Assembly: GCA_030730545.1 (NCBI GenBank)
Contig: JANQUX010000230.1
Location: 1 to 6,011, forward strand
Direction: 5' to 3'
Source of the DNA: Maribacter sp.
GTDB lineage: Bacteria; Bacteroidota; Bacteroidia; Flavobacteriales; Flavobacteriaceae
Length of the DNA stretch: 6,011 bases
Shown here: piece after piece, positions 5,596-6,011 of the stretch
Layout: each line of letters begins with the position of its first letter
How positions within the stretch are numbered: position 1 is the stretch's first letter
Position numbers and translations under genes: made by a program
Notes under the pieces: generated by a model
Told to the model about the DNA's origin: nothing
Databases searched by the model: none
What the model saw: the letters and a program-made list of their open reading frames with translations, nothing else

Positions 5596-6011
5596 GTGCG
5601 AATTAGAATATTAATAACCATCTCTATTTTATTTCTTATTCTATGGAGTACATCGTGTAGAAAAGATTTTGAATATGCACCTAGCAATGGTCATTTGTCT
5701 TTCTCTAAAGACACTGTTTATCTCGATACTGTTTTCTCGAATATCGGTAGTAGCACCTATTTTTTAAAAGTATACAATGACAGTAGAGATGATATTATAA
5801 TTCCAAAAATCGCTCTTAAAAATGGTAATGAGAGTTTTTATAGATTGAATGTGGACGGAGTTGCCGGTAAAAATTTTGAAAATATTCCCCTATATGCCAA
5901 AGACAGTCTTTTTATTCTTATTGAAACAACAATAGATATCCACGACGACACCTTGAGCGAGCTAGTATATACCGATGCTATTCAATTTGATAGTGAACCC
6001 TATCAACAATC
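5596..6011 (+). CDS. Uncharacterised lipoprotein, 5' part (3' end outside window)
   Basis: An open frame of 138 codons runs to the window edge. The start is taken as GTG at 5596-5598 because an in-frame TAA lies at 5572-5574 and no ATG occurs early in the frame. GTG also puts a short basic N-terminus (VRIR) before a hydrophobic core and a lipobox WSTSC (Cys21), as expected of an exported lipoprotein. The mature N-terminus, with LSFSKDTVYLDTVFSNIGSS (about 34-53) and then YFLKVYN, looks like an Ig-like beta-sandwich. Its alternating strands are somewhat like ASPM/SPD-2/Hydin-type domains. The rest, including any catalytic domain, is beyond the window. I recall similar lipoproteins in other Flavobacteriaceae, without a known function. 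It follows the thioesterase by 116 bp across the hairpin-rich gap, so co-transcription is uncertain. Confidence 0.75.
   Translation, partial: MRIRILITISILFLILWSTSCRKDFEYAPSNGHLSFSKDTVYLDTVFSNIGSSTYFLKVYNDSRDDIIIPKIALKNGNESFYRLNVDGVAGKNFENIPLYAKDSLFILIETTIDIHDDTLSELVYTDAIQFDSEPYQQ

Noticed and set aside
5481..5687. Minus-strand open frame of 68 codons
   Set aside because: It crosses the hairpin-rich gap and the antisense of the lipoprotein signal peptide, and its product has no recognisable features.

Overview
The window most likely comes from a chromosome of the Flavobacteriaceae (Bacteroidota), probably a marine genus. Four things suggest this: AT-rich DNA; Bacteroidota-type promoters (TAnnTTTG at -7) with no clear Shine-Dalgarno sites; three lipoproteins in six protein genes; and an SRP RNA with a Bacteroidota-like apical hairpin. 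The genus is not proven. It reads as ordinary chromosomal housekeeping and envelope sequence. I see no prophage, transposase, CRISPR array or defence system.

Layout: (1) 1-1316, minus strand: the first 438 codons of a YbiT-like ABC-F ATPase whose 3' end lies outside the window. (2) 1317-1495: a divergent intergenic region with one exact TATTTTTG -7 box for each flanking gene. (3) 1496-2878, plus strand: a lipoprotein with a thioredoxin-like C-terminal domain that has lost its CxxC pair. (4) 2902-3711, minus strand: a classical short-chain dehydrogenase, converging on the lipoprotein gene with a 23-bp gap. (5) 3712-4032: a non-protein stretch holding the SRP RNA gene (about 3805-3898, minus) with a textbook promoter and a U-run terminator, plus a perfect 7-bp inverted repeat upstream of the next gene. 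(6) 4033-5479, plus strand: a likely two-gene operon of a lipoprotein glutaminyl-peptide cyclotransferase and a hotdog-fold acyl-CoA thioesterase, 4 bp apart. (7) 5480-5595: an intergenic region with REP/MITE-like CTCG/CGAG hairpins. (8) 5596-6011, plus strand: the start of an uncharacterised lipoprotein with a GTG start, cut by the window edge.

The genes do not form a single pathway. The lipoproteins point to the periplasmic or outer-membrane face, SRP RNA to membrane targeting, and the ABC-F protein to the ribosome. The most distinctive observation concerns the ABC-F protein. The NBD1 signature motif and the NBD2 Walker A are both degenerate. These two elements would form the same composite ATP site, so the protein may hydrolyse ATP at one site only.
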